64,000 nt of DNA, taken from contig NZ_CALYQV010000002.1 in the NCBI RefSeq assembly GCF_945290125.1, forward strand, positions 1 through 64,000. Reading direction: 5' to 3'. Position numbers and translations under genes: made by a program. The notes below the pieces were generated by a model. The model searched no databases. It was not told where the DNA came from and saw only the letters and a program-made list of their open reading frames with translations. This DNA comes from an uncultured Lactobacillus sp. GTDB taxonomy: Bacteria > Bacillota > Bacilli > Lactobacillales > Lactobacillaceae. Below are positions 7,756 to 17,004 of the stretch, piece after piece; within the stretch, counting starts at the first letter, position 1; each line of letters starts with the position of its first letter.

Positions 7756-10728
7756 TTACTTATAGAAGCCTTTAACCTTTAAGCAATATGCTTTGCCAGC
7801 TGTCATATCATATTGAATAGCTTCATAGTCAGCTAAAATTTCTTGTTGCTTTTTAGTGAGATATTTTGGATCAATTACTTGTCCTTGACGGCCAATTAAT
7901 TCGAAGCCTTTATCTCCTTTAAAGTTAATCGTAATTGCCGGCAGTTTCTTATGAACTTCAGTTAGCAGTGCTTGGTACGGAGTAACTTTCGAATCAGTCT
8001 GTTCTAGCATCATAGCAATAAAATCACTTGAGCTGACAAAATTATTAGCCCTACGCGGCAATCTAGTCTTTGCGCCATGTTGGCGAGCATACTTGTTTGA
8101 GTAAATAAAGTAGCGCGTTGAATGCATTTGTACCGGATACTTAGCAGTATAACTTTGAGAAATAATACTTGGATAGTGATCTCCATAAAAGACCAAAGTA
8201 ATAGGCTTTTGAATTTTATCAATCTGCTTGATAAATTGCTTAACTGCCTTATCAGTATATTGTGTACCCTTGACATAGGTAGCCATTTGATCACGCACTG
8301 CTGGAGACTTGAACAACTCTCCTGAAATCTTACCCATGTATTCGTTGTTAGGATACCAGTTATTGTATGGCATATGGTTTTGAATTGAAATCAAGTTGAT
8401 AAACTGACCGCCGTTACGTGAATTGATTTCTTTCAGTCCGTTTGCATAGGTAGTAAAGTCAGAGTTATAACCACTCTTTCCTAATTTCTTTTGGTCAATA
8501 ACTTTATATTTTGAACCGACATAGATAAACTTATCAAACTTAAATCTATGGTAGTCTTCCTGGCGTGAGTAATACGTACCGATAAATGGGTGGACCGCAG
8601 ATTTATAATCAAAGTTCATCCCTATTGTTGGGTAGAAATCATAATTTGGCACAATCTGAACGTAAGGGGTCAAAGTAGACTTGAACATACCCATGTTCAA
8701 ACCGGTTAAAGTTTCCCATTCCATGTTGGCAGTACCACCACCATAACCAGCACTCAACATATTACCGTAAGTCGAACGTGATTTCATCGACTGGATAAAT
8801 TTAACTGGATTTGGAACATCACGGTCGAACCTAATAGTAGGGAAAGTACTTGGATCAACAAAACTTTCGCTCAGATTAAAGACAATTGTTTGATTCTTCA
8901 AGTCATTTTTACGTTTCTTATTAATTCTGGCAGCAACCTTCTCATACTTGGTATTTAGTTGCTTAATGCTTGTTTCTGAATAACCTTCAGGTTGATCCAT
9001 AATTTGCAAGTCAATGTAATTCAAGAAATTAAGCACTGGACCATTAACCTGAATATCTCGCTCTGGATTACGGAATCTTTGCCTGTTATCAAAGCCACGA
9101 TTAATATGATAGATTACGCCACCATCATGGTTAAAACGTAGTGGTGTAACAAATAGTAGCAGACTTAAGAGTGCCCAAATACCACGCCTTTTCCATGATC
9201 CGCGCTTTTTAATTGGCCACTTTAATTCCAAGAATATGTCTAGCGCAATTATCACAACTAATGCAATTAAAATTACAATGACAGTTGTTTTACCAATCAT
9301 TGGAATCAAAGTTCTCCAATTAACTATCTCACTTAATTCAGTGGGATAGATTGGTTCACCACGAAGTAAAAGCTTAATCTTATTGGCAATAGCCCAGCCG
9401 ATAGCTATCAGACTTACCAGAATATTTGAAGTCCAGTAACGCGTTGTTACGAAATAAAATACAGAGAATAATGCATCTAGAAAAATGGTAGTCAGAATCA
9501 TGGCAAAAAACTTAGTGCCAAGAAGATAAACTATCGCATTAATCGTTGAAGCTGTACTAATCTGAATTCGTAAGTTATCAGATTCAATTAGGAAAGAACC
9601 AAAACTTAAAATGTAGAACCAGGCCCAGGTAAGTAAATTAACCCTGTTTTTAATAACAAACCTGGTAAATACTGCCCAAACCTTTTCACAAACTTTGGCC
9701 AGATTAGGTTCATGATCTAAGTAATTGATGATCTTGGCAAATGGATTTATTTGAAATAAATAGCGCTCAAGCAATTGATACCAGAAAACCACAATTATTG
9801 TCATCACTATCAGCAAAATCAGCTTGTCAATAATGGATGATCCTGTAAAGCTAAAAGCTCTCATAAATCTGGGTGAAATAGGTGCATCCATGATCATGAT
9901 TACTGGAATAAAGTAGCGCATCTGCTTTTTATTAAAAGTTAAGATTAACTTCTTAAACAATAAAAAGACGGCTACCACCAATAAAAACATAAATGGTGAC
10001 GTAGGATTATTTAAGAATTCCCTATTCCAGTCGCCGCCACCATTACCGGAAATTATCTGAGACCAGTAAACAGCATCAAAGCCGGAAACGCCAATTACTA
10101 CAATGAAGAAGGACAAAAAGCCACTGATTAAAGATAACGTCAGCAACTTATTATTGATGGGAACATTGGCTAGAAACATGCCCCAAGCAAAGAAAAGCAC
10201 TAAGTACAAGCCATAAAGCGAGTATTGAAAAGATAAATTACCAGCACTTAAAGCAAAACCTAGTAAAGTCAGCAAACTTAGTACTAAGAGATTTTGCTTA
10301 ACAGTTAATTTATGCAAAAAGTCATATAGGTGTGGCTGAATTAGCAAACAGAAAACCAGTCCGGAAAACAAAACTGAAGTACTGGTAATGATGGGAAACA
10401 GCATTCCCCAAACGCGCCACATATTAAAACGGGTTGGAACTATAAAGAAAAAGAAAATGTAGTAAACGATTAAAGTGACACTGGCTAACAGCCAATATTT
10501 AAAGCTTTCACTAACACTTTGCTTTTTCTTACTGTAAACAGCACCGAATACCATAGGCACTATCATTAAAGTCGCGTTGTGCAACATGTTAGGCATAAAA
10601 TGAATAAATGAAAAGTGTGCTCTGGCAGCAAATCCTTTCAAATTAAACATTTGCACTAGCATAAACAGAGTTGCCACCAGTAGGAAAATTATCTGAATAG
10701 CTTTTAAAGATTTCTTATTTTTATTCAT
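7756..10728 (-). CDS. Large LTA-synthase-family phosphoglycerol transferase with extra N-terminal membrane domain
   Basis: This 990-residue polytopic membrane protein joins two parts. Residues 1 to about 320 contain around ten hydrophobic segments resembling an acyltransferase-3-like membrane domain. The second half has the LtaS pattern: further membrane segments, RGEPIYPTELSEI, then an extracellular sulfatase-fold domain with NLSESF, a GYGGGTANMEWETLTG nucleophile-threonine region, QNHMPY and YGDHYPS metal/active-site segments. LtaS enzymes move phosphoglycerol from phosphatidylglycerol to build or decorate lipoteichoic acid. Ordinary LtaS has about 650 residues, so this is roughly 340 longer. 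It is followed by plsY and an LCP gene, giving an envelope-polymer context. The substrate could be another glycerophosphate-bearing polymer. Confidence 0.85.
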   Translation of the reverse strand: MNKNKKSLKAIQIIFLLVATLFMLVQMFNLKGFAARAHFSFIHFMPNMLHNATLMIVPMVFGAVYSKKKQSVSESFKYWLLASVTLIVYYIFFFFIVPTRFNMWRVWGMLFPIITSTSVLFSGLVFCLLIQPHLYDFLHKLTVKQNLLVLSLLTLLGFALSAGNLSFQYSLYGLYLVLFFAWGMFLANVPINNKLLTLSLISGFLSFFIVVIGVSGFDAVYWSQIISGNGGGDWNREFLNNPTSPFMFLLVVAVFLLFKKLILTFNKKQMRYFIPVIMIMDAPISPRFMRAFSFTGSSIIDKLILLIVMTIIVVFWYQLLERYLFQINPFAKIINYLDHEPNLAKVCEKVWAVFTRFVIKNRVNLLTWAWFYILSFGSFLIESDNLRIQISTASTINAIVYLLGTKFFAMILTTIFLDALFSVFYFVTTRYWTSNILVSLIAIGWAIANKIKLLLRGEPIYPTELSEIVNWRTLIPMIGKTTVIVILIALVVIIALDIFLELKWPIKKRGSWKRRGIWALLSLLLFVTPLRFNHDGGVIYHINRGFDNRQRFRNPERDIQVNGPVLNFLNYIDLQIMDQPEGYSETSIKQLNTKYEKVAARINKKRKNDLKNQTIVFNLSESFVDPSTFPTIRFDRDVPNPVKFIQSMKSRSTYGNMLSAGYGGGTANMEWETLTGLNMGMFKSTLTPYVQIVPNYDFYPTIGMNFDYKSAVHPFIGTYYSRQEDYHRFKFDKFIYVGSKYKVIDQKKLGKSGYNSDFTTYANGLKEINSRNGGQFINLISIQNHMPYNNWYPNNEYMGKISGELFKSPAVRDQMATYVKGTQYTDKAVKQFIKQIDKIQKPITLVFYGDHYPSIISQSYTAKYPVQMHSTRYFIYSNKYARQHGAKTRLPRRANNFVSSSDFIAMMLEQTDSKVTPYQALLTEVHKKLPAITINFKGDKGFELIGRQGQVIDPKYLTKKQQEILADYEAIQYDMTAGKAYCLKVKGFYK

Positions 10729-10749
10729 ATTCCTAAGTTATATTCCTCA

Positions 10750-11382
10750 CTAAAAATGATGCTGTTGACTATCATGTCTTATACCCAATTTTTTCTTAAT
10801 TGAGTATAAAACATCAACCTTTTTTCCGTTGCCAGTAAAAAAGTCACGTAGGTCATATCTAAATTTGAAAGCCATGACCAGAGTCATTATTAATAATACG
10901 ATTCCCGCTTCTCTAACTTTAAAAAGTTCATACAAACTGAACAATATTATAAAAATTATCGGCGGAATCGTCAAATTTTGTAATAGTATCAGTAGTATTA
11001 AAGCAACTAGAAGTGTCACCGCAGCAGCAGGAGTATCATACAGCGCCGCTACAATCACGGCTACCGTTACGCCTTTTCCCCCGTCAAAATCGTTCCAAAA
11101 GGGAAAGCAGTGCCCCAGCTCCAAGCCTAAGCCCGCATACAAAAGAGCAATATTGTCTGAGAAAAGATAGTGTACGATAAGAAGACAGATGAGAGTTTTT
11201 AACAAGTCACCAATACAAGTTAATATACCCCATTTTTTCCCAAACACTGCTCCAACATTTGCCGTTCCTGGATTGCCTGAGCCCACCTTTGTGGGATCTT
11301 CGTGTAAAGCAAAGCGGCAAATTAAAACCGCAGACAGCAAGCAGCCAAATCCATATCCGATAGTGATTGACCACAAACGCAT
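10750..11382 (-). CDS. plsY: Glycerol-3-phosphate acyltransferase PlsY
   Basis: PlsY transfers an acyl group from acyl-phosphate to glycerol-3-phosphate, the first step of phospholipid synthesis, in the membrane. The 210-residue protein is polytopic and shows the PlsY motifs GSGNPGTANV near residues 36-45 and GHCFPFWNDFDGGKGV near 94-109. An in-frame TTG lies six bases further upstream, but the ATG at 11382 overlaps the stop of the LCP gene as TAATG, which points to translational coupling. The C-terminal tail, after about residue 180, is longer and more basic than in typical members. Lipid supply fits the neighbouring LTA-synthase-like gene. Confidence 0.93.
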   Translation of the reverse strand: MRLWSITIGYGFGCLLSAVLICRFALHEDPTKVGSGNPGTANVGAVFGKKWGILTCIGDLLKTLICLLIVHYLFSDNIALLYAGLGLELGHCFPFWNDFDGGKGVTVAVIVAALYDTPAAAVTLLVALILLILLQNLTIPPIIFIILFSLYELFKVREAGIVLLIMTLVMAFKFRYDLRDFFTGNGKKVDVLYSIKKKLGIRHDSQQHHF

Positions 11383-12506
11383 TACCAATTGTCGCCTTCT
11401 TCCTGGTAACTTTGATCTTGATAATCCTCGTAAATATGATAGTCTTGATTTTCAGGATTTTTAAAATCAAACCCTTGAATTTTGTTACGTTTATTTTGGT
11501 AGGTTTCGTTATTGTCTACTGGTACAATAGACAAGCCTAATTCCGTTCGTAAATAATCTGATACTCTCTGCAATTCCTTAGTTGATTGCACTTGATAAGA
11601 CGCACCGTTAATTGTCGCATTGTGTCCGTGAAGATAATCATTTTTGACGTTCTTAGTAGAATCACGGTAGTTAAACGCAATTTGACGCAGCGCATCAAAG
11701 GGTAAATTAGTTTTAATGTTGTTAGAAATTGCAGACAATACTGAATCTAACCTGGCTAAAGTATTGATTGACACTGACTTCTTTATAATAGTAGTTATCA
11801 CTTGACGTTGGCGTTTTTGACGACCATAATCACCTTCCGGATCATCATAACGCATACGTGAGTAAGCCAGAGCTCCGCCGCCACCCATGTGTGTCAACTG
11901 GTTTTTCTTAAAAATATAACCACCATATTCAAAACTCAAAGTAGGTTTGATATTAATGCCACCGATATAACGAATTAGCCGCATAATACCTTTCATATTT
12001 ACCAAAACATAATATTTGATTGGCACATTAACTAACTTGGACACACTTGCCATGGACATGGCTGCTCCGCCGACAGGATAAGCAGCATTAATTTTTTTAA
12101 CTTGAAATTTTTCTGCTCCTATCATTTGGGCCATTGTGTCTCTTGGTACCGACATCAGTGAATAACGCTTTTTCTGAGGATTAATGACAGCAATAATTAT
12201 AGTATCAGTATTACCTATTTTTTCTTTACGATCAAGTGCTCCCGTATCAGTGCCCATTAGCAATACAGCAAATTTTTTTTTGCCATCAAACTCGCCATTT
12301 TTGATCTGCACACTGTTTTGATCATCGTAGGCATTATCTACTGCATCTTTCGTGCGCAAATAAATATATGCGGAATATACACCAACTGCCACAGTTAACA
12401 GGATTGCAATGCTTAACACCCAAGCTAAAATCCGCTTTCTTCTGTGGTAGTCCTTTGCGTGTAATTCGACCCGACTCTTATGCGGGTGATTCTCGTTGTG
12501 ATCCAT
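11382..12506 (-). CDS. LytR-CpsA-Psr (LCP) family glycopolymer ligase
   Basis: The 374-residue protein has a His/Arg-rich cytoplasmic start, one transmembrane helix at about residues 27-48, and an extracellular LCP domain with LLMGTDTG, TDTIIIAVINP, SVPRDTMAQ and the RMRYDDPEGDYGRQKRQRQV arginine cluster. LCP enzymes use lipid-linked intermediates to attach wall teichoic acid or capsule to peptidoglycan. It overlaps plsY at its stop and follows a terminator. A second LCP gene lies at 34531-35766. The exact polymer is not evident. Confidence 0.93.
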   Translation of the reverse strand: MDHNENHPHKSRVELHAKDYHRRKRILAWVLSIAILLTVAVGVYSAYIYLRTKDAVDNAYDDQNSVQIKNGEFDGKKKFAVLLMGTDTGALDRKEKIGNTDTIIIAVINPQKKRYSLMSVPRDTMAQMIGAEKFQVKKINAAYPVGGAAMSMASVSKLVNVPIKYYVLVNMKGIMRLIRYIGGINIKPTLSFEYGGYIFKKNQLTHMGGGGALAYSRMRYDDPEGDYGRQKRQRQVITTIIKKSVSINTLARLDSVLSAISNNIKTNLPFDALRQIAFNYRDSTKNVKNDYLHGHNATINGASYQVQSTKELQRVSDYLRTELGLSIVPVDNNETYQNKRNKIQGFDFKNPENQDYHIYEDYQDQSYQEEGDNW

Positions 12507-12551
12507 AACTTTTTACTTACCTAAAATCTAGTTACAATGAGTATATTATAG

Positions 12552-12579
12552 CAAAAAAACAAACCGACGACGGTTTGTC
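12552..12579 (-). terminator. Intrinsic terminator between mutarotase-like and LCP genes
   Basis: Stem ACAAACCG/CGGTTTGT (12559-12566 and 12571-12578) is followed by T7 on the minus strand. It terminates the 12610-13176 gene. Confidence 0.8.
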
Positions 12580-12609
12580 AATTTTATCTTATTAAAAACA
12601 TTAATTTGT

Positions 12610-13176
12610 TTAACTCAATGTTAAGGTCAATTTGAATTCTTCATCACTATCACTGGCAAGACTGTACTGATCTATACTGGCTTTAACTTGTTCGTAATCA
12701 GTCGTTAACCCAAAATCAGCAGAGGCTAAAGTCAAAGTAGTACCGTCCCTACTCAGCTCAAGTTCATTTGCATTGGTAGTGATTGACCATCCTGTAAAAA
12801 CAGGCATTAAGAATTTTAACAAAAATGGCAAATCTTTATGCGAATTATTTTTCAAATAAAACTTGATATCAATTCTATTTCCCTCCAAGGCATATGTAAG
12901 AATTGCCTCAAAATGGTAAGGAAATTTTTTATAGCTTGAGTTGTCGTCAATTAACGCTAAGCTTACTCTGGAATCTCCTTTATCTACAACTGTCCATGGC
13001 AGGATTTCAGCCAGGTTTTCCCCTTGACCTGCTCCCTTTAAAATAATCTCTAATTGTTTTTGCGCATCTTCATCTTTAAAATAATCAGTCTGATTATTTT
13101 GGGCAATAAAGTTAACTAACTTAGCACCTTTTTCAGAGATAGAAATTCGCAAAACAGAACTTTCAATTGTTTGCAT
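12610..13176 (-). CDS. Short aldose-1-epimerase/galactose-mutarotase-like protein
   Basis: The 188-residue protein resembles the beta-sandwich of aldose 1-epimerase-like proteins: an N-terminal ISEKGAKLVNFIAQNNQTDYFKD segment, a central HFEAILTYALEGNRIDIKFYLKNNS strand pair, and a LLKFLMPVFTGW region. At 188 residues it is about two thirds of the usual 290 or so. The canonical catalytic His/Glu pair is not evident, so it may bind sugar without catalysing epimerisation, or be a trimmed family member. GGGAG precedes the ATG. It stands alone between a terminator and a promoter-bearing gap. Family call is moderate. Confidence 0.55.
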   Translation of the reverse strand: MQTIESSVLRISISEKGAKLVNFIAQNNQTDYFKDEDAQKQLEIILKGAGQGENLAEILPWTVVDKGDSRVSLALIDDNSSYKKFPYHFEAILTYALEGNRIDIKFYLKNNSHKDLPFLLKFLMPVFTGWSITTNANELELSRDGTTLTLASADFGLTTDYEQVKASIDQYSLASDSDEEFKLTLTLS

Positions 13177-13345
13177 AATTTACTCCCACACTTTTTTTCT
13201 TCCTCAAAAATAGCACTCAAATAATGTTATTGTCAATTTGCATCGAATATCTAAAATACTTTTATATAATTTAATTAGGGACTTATTTGCAAGCACTTTT
13301 TAGTAAAACAAGCTAAAAGTATTAGCAAAATTTAGTTAGATATAT

Positions 13346-13398
13346 TATAATAGACTTGTTCCCGAGAATTAAAAGAAAGTTTTTGGAACAAGTTAATA
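13346..13398 (+). promoter_or_regulatory. Promoter-like TATAAT with inverted repeat, candidate small RNA start
   Basis: A perfect TATAAT (13346-13351) is followed by the inverted repeat ACTTGTTCC (13354-13362) and GGAACAAGT (13385-13393), then by a strong terminator at 13399-13433. No open reading frame lies between. A transcript from about 13358 would be roughly 75 nt long, like a small RNA. The -35 is weak (TTAGCA at 13322-13327). Because the left arm begins before the expected start site, an operator is an alternative reading. Confidence 0.35.
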
Positions 13399-13433
13399 AA
13401 AAGAGCATCCCAAGAAATTGGGGTGCTTTTTTT
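13399..13433. terminator. Bidirectional intrinsic terminator
   Basis: Stem GCATCCCAA (13405-13413) with TTGGGGTGC (13418-13426), loop GAAA, T8 on the plus side and T5 with a leading TC on the minus side. It can end the HicB-like gene from the right and the putative short transcript from the left. Confidence 0.8.
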
Positions 13434-13438
13434 GTAAA

Positions 13439-13726
13439 TCAAATTTCATAATTAATACGATCGCGCGACGCCTCAGTTAAATCTGCAGAAACCGGTGCAA
13501 CAAAGGAACCATCATCTGGCAACTTAATATCACTAGTTTTGCTAGCCTTCGGCAATACCGCTTTGTTGTATAAACGACTCGCAAGTGTATCAGCTGCCAT
13601 TTTCATTGCTTCACGCAGACCCTGCCCTTCGGTTATTCCCCCTTTAACATCAGGGAAACTAATTACATATATATCATTTTCCAGTGGCTTAAAAATGGCT
13701 GGATACGTCACAACTTTATGGTTCAT
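13439..13726 (-). CDS. HicB-like antitoxin-family protein (orphan)
   Basis: The 95-residue product has the HicB-type partial RNase-H-like fold signature: YPAIFKPLENDIYVISFPDVKGG, then TEGQGLREAMKMAADTLASRLY. HicB proteins neutralise the mRNA interferase HicA and often bind DNA at the C-terminus. AGGAGG lies six bases before the ATG at 13726; a further ten upstream residues in frame are unlikely to be translated. No HicA-sized gene (about 60-80 codons) is seen on either side, so this is an orphan. It could serve as a regulator or be what remains of a toxin-antitoxin pair. It has its own terminator. Confidence 0.8.
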   Translation of the reverse strand: MNHKVVTYPAIFKPLENDIYVISFPDVKGGITEGQGLREAMKMAADTLASRLYNKAVLPKASKTSDIKLPDDGSFVAPVSADLTEASRDRINYEI

Positions 13727-13818
13727 CCTAAACCTCCTCGTTTTGCACTTTCCCATTATAATAATATACCCAAATAAGTAAAAAGAAGAAATAATTATTA
13801 AAAAATTATTTTTTAAAG

Positions 13819-13853
13819 CAAAAAAGTGTTGAAAATTTTTATTTTCAGCACTT
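13819..13853 (-). terminator. Intrinsic terminator after the MFS gene
   Basis: Long stem AAGTGTTGAAAAT (13824-13836) with ATTTTCAGCACTT (13841-13853), one mismatch, followed by T6 on the minus strand. Confidence 0.8.
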
Positions 13854-13862
13854 ATTTACAGC

Positions 13863-15299
13863 TTATAATTTATTATTTTTAAATAGTCTCCAGCCGCTTA
13901 AGATAACAGTAACTAAACAAATTATCATTGAAATAATGAAAACTACATGCATACCATAAATAAAAATTTCAGGATGCTTCGGTAAATATGCGGTAACTCT
14001 GGCTCCTTTTGCTTTGCTCATTGCCGCAAATAATACAGTAGTTGCACTGGAAATACCAATAACCATACCAAGATTACGGGATAAAGAGTTAATACTGCCA
14101 GCAACACCTAAATCTTTTTGTTCAACGGAACCCATGACAAGTGAATTATTAGGAGAACTAAAAATGCCACTTCCCAATCCCATTAAAGCGATGCTGATAA
14201 TGAACAACCAAATTGGTGAATTTAAGTTGCATAATGTGTAACCCACCTGACTGATTAACAGTAAAACCAAACCAATAAATGTGATTAGTTTAGGACCAAT
14301 CTTGTCAGAAAGAGATCCTGCAACCGGAGCAGCAAACAGCTGAACTACAGGCAAAATCATTAATATGTAGCCAGTTAGACTCGGAGACAGGTGCCGCGCA
14401 TTTTCCAAGTAAAAAGGTGTGACCACATTGAAGAAAAAGTTGGTAATAAAAATTAATAATGCACAAAGCAGACTAACTGAAAAATCCGGATTTTTAAACA
14501 ACTTGAATTGCAGCAGTGGATTGGCAGCATGATTTTCAACATAAACAAACCAAATAAAGCTTAAAAGACCAATTATTAGCATTAATAAAACTGGTAAAGA
14601 ACTGAAACCTAACTGTTGGCCTAAAAAAATGCCGCCAAATAGAGTAATCATGCCTAAAGCAAAGCTGAATGAGCCCATTTTATCTAAAGGAGCTTTGGTA
14701 AAAGTAATGTCTTTGGGTAAAAATTTGGCGCCAATTAATGCAGCAATGATTCCCACTGGCACATTAAGCCAAAAAATATAAGACCAGGACAGGTGACTTA
14801 ATATTAATCCACCTAAACCAGGACCAGCAATTGAACCCAGAGCAACAAAGGAACCGATAGTTCCTAACGCTTTTCCTCTTTCTGTAGTGGGAAAAATTTC
14901 AGTAATAATACCATTATTAGTAGCCATGGTCATAGCGGCACCAAATGCTTGCAAGGCCCTGGCGCCTAGCAAAAACAATAGATTGATTCTAAAACCTGAT
15001 AAAAGTGACCCGGCAATAAAAAAGATTGCGCCTAAGCGAAAAATTTTAATTTTGCCCAAGATATCACTTAACTTTCCAAAAAACAAAATAAAGCTGCAGA
15101 CTACAATTAAGTAGAGCGAAACTACCCATTCGGACTGGCTCATTGGAATCTGCAAATCTTTACTGATTACTGGCAAAGCAATATTAACAATTGTGCCATC
15201 TAAAGTTGACATAAACGTAAAAAGTCCCACGGCAACCAGAATCCACCAGCGATTCTGTTGTACCTTTTGATTAGTTTGATAGCTTATTCTTTGTGTCAT
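13863..15299 (-). CDS. MFS drug-proton antiporter, DHA2 (EmrB/QacA-like) family
   Basis: The 478-residue membrane protein has 13-14 predicted helices. It shows the DHA2 signatures: TFMSTLDGTIVNIALP in helix 1, a GKLSDILGKIKIFRLG loop between helices 2 and 3, and GPGLGGLILSHLSWSYIFWLNVPVG in helix 5 (motif C region and following). Such proteins export drugs, dyes or bile salts using the proton gradient. It is monocistronic with its own terminator, divergent from hflX, and no regulator lies beside it. The substrate is unknown. Confidence 0.9.
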   Translation of the reverse strand: MTQRISYQTNQKVQQNRWWILVAVGLFTFMSTLDGTIVNIALPVISKDLQIPMSQSEWVVSLYLIVVCSFILFFGKLSDILGKIKIFRLGAIFFIAGSLLSGFRINLLFLLGARALQAFGAAMTMATNNGIITEIFPTTERGKALGTIGSFVALGSIAGPGLGGLILSHLSWSYIFWLNVPVGIIAALIGAKFLPKDITFTKAPLDKMGSFSFALGMITLFGGIFLGQQLGFSSLPVLLMLIIGLLSFIWFVYVENHAANPLLQFKLFKNPDFSVSLLCALLIFITNFFFNVVTPFYLENARHLSPSLTGYILMILPVVQLFAAPVAGSLSDKIGPKLITFIGLVLLLISQVGYTLCNLNSPIWLFIISIALMGLGSGIFSSPNNSLVMGSVEQKDLGVAGSINSLSRNLGMVIGISSATTVLFAAMSKAKGARVTAYLPKHPEIFIYGMHVVFIISMIICLVTVILSGWRLFKNNKL

Positions 15300-15513
15300 T
15301 TTTACAAATATCTCCGTTTCAAAATTAGTTAGGTACCTTAATAGATTGAATTATACTCCTTTTTTTCTCTCTGCCAAGTAATAAAAACTACTAGCAATAA
15401 TTTTTGCAAAACTTATTAGATAAAAAGAGCTGGCGCTAAGATAAATGAATTGGGTCAGTTATCCTAAAAAGCTTTATTTTGCCACCAAAATTGGCGGACA
15501 ATTAATCTTCTTT

Positions 15514-15596
15514 TTGGTAAAGAGACATAGATGTATTAAAATTAAACTAATAGCAAAACAAAAGAGGTATGAATCATGAGGATTAAAAAATATTAA
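15514..15596 (+). promoter_or_regulatory. hflX promoter and possible leader peptide
   Basis: The 15300-15642 gap holds a promoter-like pair TTGGTA (15514-15519) and TAAAAT (15537-15542), 17 bp apart and pointing to hflX. Downstream, GAGGT (15564-15568) is well spaced for a six-codon frame MRIKKY at 15576-15596. A five-codon frame overlaps it. No terminator or T-run lies between this leader and hflX, so attenuation of the kind known for Listeria hflXr is not directly supported. Confidence 0.4.
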
Positions 15597-15642
15597 TTTA
15601 TAAGATCACTATTAATAACTTCACATATAGAAAGAGAATTAA

Positions 15643-16923
15643 ATGATTGAAAATACTCCCCATAAGACAAAAGCATTTATTGCAGGAGTTAATTTAAATG
15701 ACACTAATTTTGATTATTACATGAGTGAACTTGTCAATCTTGCAGAAGCCGCAAACATGCAGGTTGTGGGACAGGCGCGACAAAATGAGGAACACATAAT
15801 AGCTGGTACTTATTTTGGCCTGGGAAAAATAAATGAAATTAAAGATATGGCACAAGGCCTAAAAGCAAAAGTATTAGTACTTAATGATGAGCTAACACCT
15901 GTACAAATTCGTAATTTAGAAAAACTGACCAAGCTGCGGGTAGTTGATCGTACTGAACTAATCTTAGAAATATTTTCAAGCCGTGCACGGACTAAGCAAG
16001 CAAAATTACAAGTGCAGCTGGCGCAATTACAATATGAATTACCGCGCCTGCATCCTTCAGAAAATTCTTTGGATCAACAACGCGGTAATGGCGGTTCCAC
16101 CGGTGGTGGTTTTGCCAACCGTGGGGCTGGTGAAACGAAACTGGAATTGAATCGGCGCACAATTGGTAAACAAATTTCTGTTATAAAAAGGGAATTACAA
16201 ACTATTAGTAAACAAGAAGAAATTAAAGCCAAAAGACGCAATCAAAATCATATTCCTAAAGTAGCACTAGTCGGCTACACTAATGCCGGCAAATCAACTA
16301 CTATGAATGGGTTATTAACAGAATTCTCCAAACACTGTGCCAAACAAGTTTTTGTCAAAAACATGCTGTTTGCTACATTGGATACAAATGTTCGTCGTAT
16401 CGACTTAGATAATAATTTTAGCTTTATCCTTTCAGATACAGTTGGTTTTATTTCTAAATTGCCCCATAACCTGATTGAATCTTTTAAAGCTACACTGCAA
16501 GAAGTAAAAGATGCCGATTTATTAATTAACGTCGTTGATGCTTCTGATCCCAATATGATTCAGATGATCCGCACCACACAAAATGTTCTTGATGAAATTG
16601 GCGTCAAAAACACACCGATAATTACTGCCTATAACAAGGCTGACAAGTCAGAGCGTAATTATCCGCAAATTGAAGGTAATGGTATTCTATATTCTGCAAT
16701 CGATGCTAAATCTATCGCAACCCTTGCTGATTTGATAACTAAGCATATTTTTAGCAGTTATAAAAAAATCAATTTGCTTTTACCCATGTCTGCCGGAAAA
16801 ATTTTGTCTTACTTGCATGAAAATGCTCAAGTATTAAAAGAAAACTATCAAAATGATGGTATTCATGTTGTTGCACGTCTTTCCCCCCAAGAACAAGCGC
16901 GCTTTGCTAATTATATTAACTAG
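15643..16923 (+). CDS. hflX: GTPase HflX (ribosome-splitting factor)
   Basis: HflX is a ribosome-associated GTPase that splits stalled or stress-arrested 70S ribosomes. The 426-residue protein has the N-terminal HflX domain with GLGKINEIKD near residue 57, the glycine-rich RGNGGSTGGGFANRGAGETKLELNRR segment near 147-172 (interrupted here for brevity), and a G domain with GYTNAGKST, DTVGFISKLPHNLI and NKAD. Start ATG at 15643 follows GAAAGAGA. It is monocistronic, with an intrinsic terminator downstream. Some HflX paralogues confer macrolide/lincosamide resistance; nothing here distinguishes that role. Confidence 0.95.
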   Translation: MIENTPHKTKAFIAGVNLNDTNFDYYMSELVNLAEAANMQVVGQARQNEEHIIAGTYFGLGKINEIKDMAQGLKAKVLVLNDELTPVQIRNLEKLTKLRVVDRTELILEIFSSRARTKQAKLQVQLAQLQYELPRLHPSENSLDQQRGNGGSTGGGFANRGAGETKLELNRRTIGKQISVIKRELQTISKQEEIKAKRRNQNHIPKVALVGYTNAGKSTTMNGLLTEFSKHCAKQVFVKNMLFATLDTNVRRIDLDNNFSFILSDTVGFISKLPHNLIESFKATLQEVKDADLLINVVDASDPNMIQMIRTTQNVLDEIGVKNTPIITAYNKADKSERNYPQIEGNGILYSAIDAKSIATLADLITKHIFSSYKKINLLLPMSAGKILSYLHENAQVLKENYQNDGIHVVARLSPQEQARFANYIN

Positions 16924-16925
16924 AA

Positions 16926-16964
16926 AAAAGATCCTCACATATTTATTATTGTGAGAATCTTTTT
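16926..16964 (+). terminator. Intrinsic terminator after hflX
   Basis: Stem GATCCTCACA (16930-16939) with TGTGAGAATC (16950-16959), one mismatch, then T5. Confidence 0.8.
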
Positions 16965-17004
16965 CATTTACTCAAAGTATCTTAACCTCAAAACTACCAT
17001 TTTA

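Noticed and set aside
13439..13726. A complete HicAB toxin-antitoxin system
   Set aside because: Only the HicB-like gene is present. No HicA-sized frame with a ribosome binding site lies on either side or strand.
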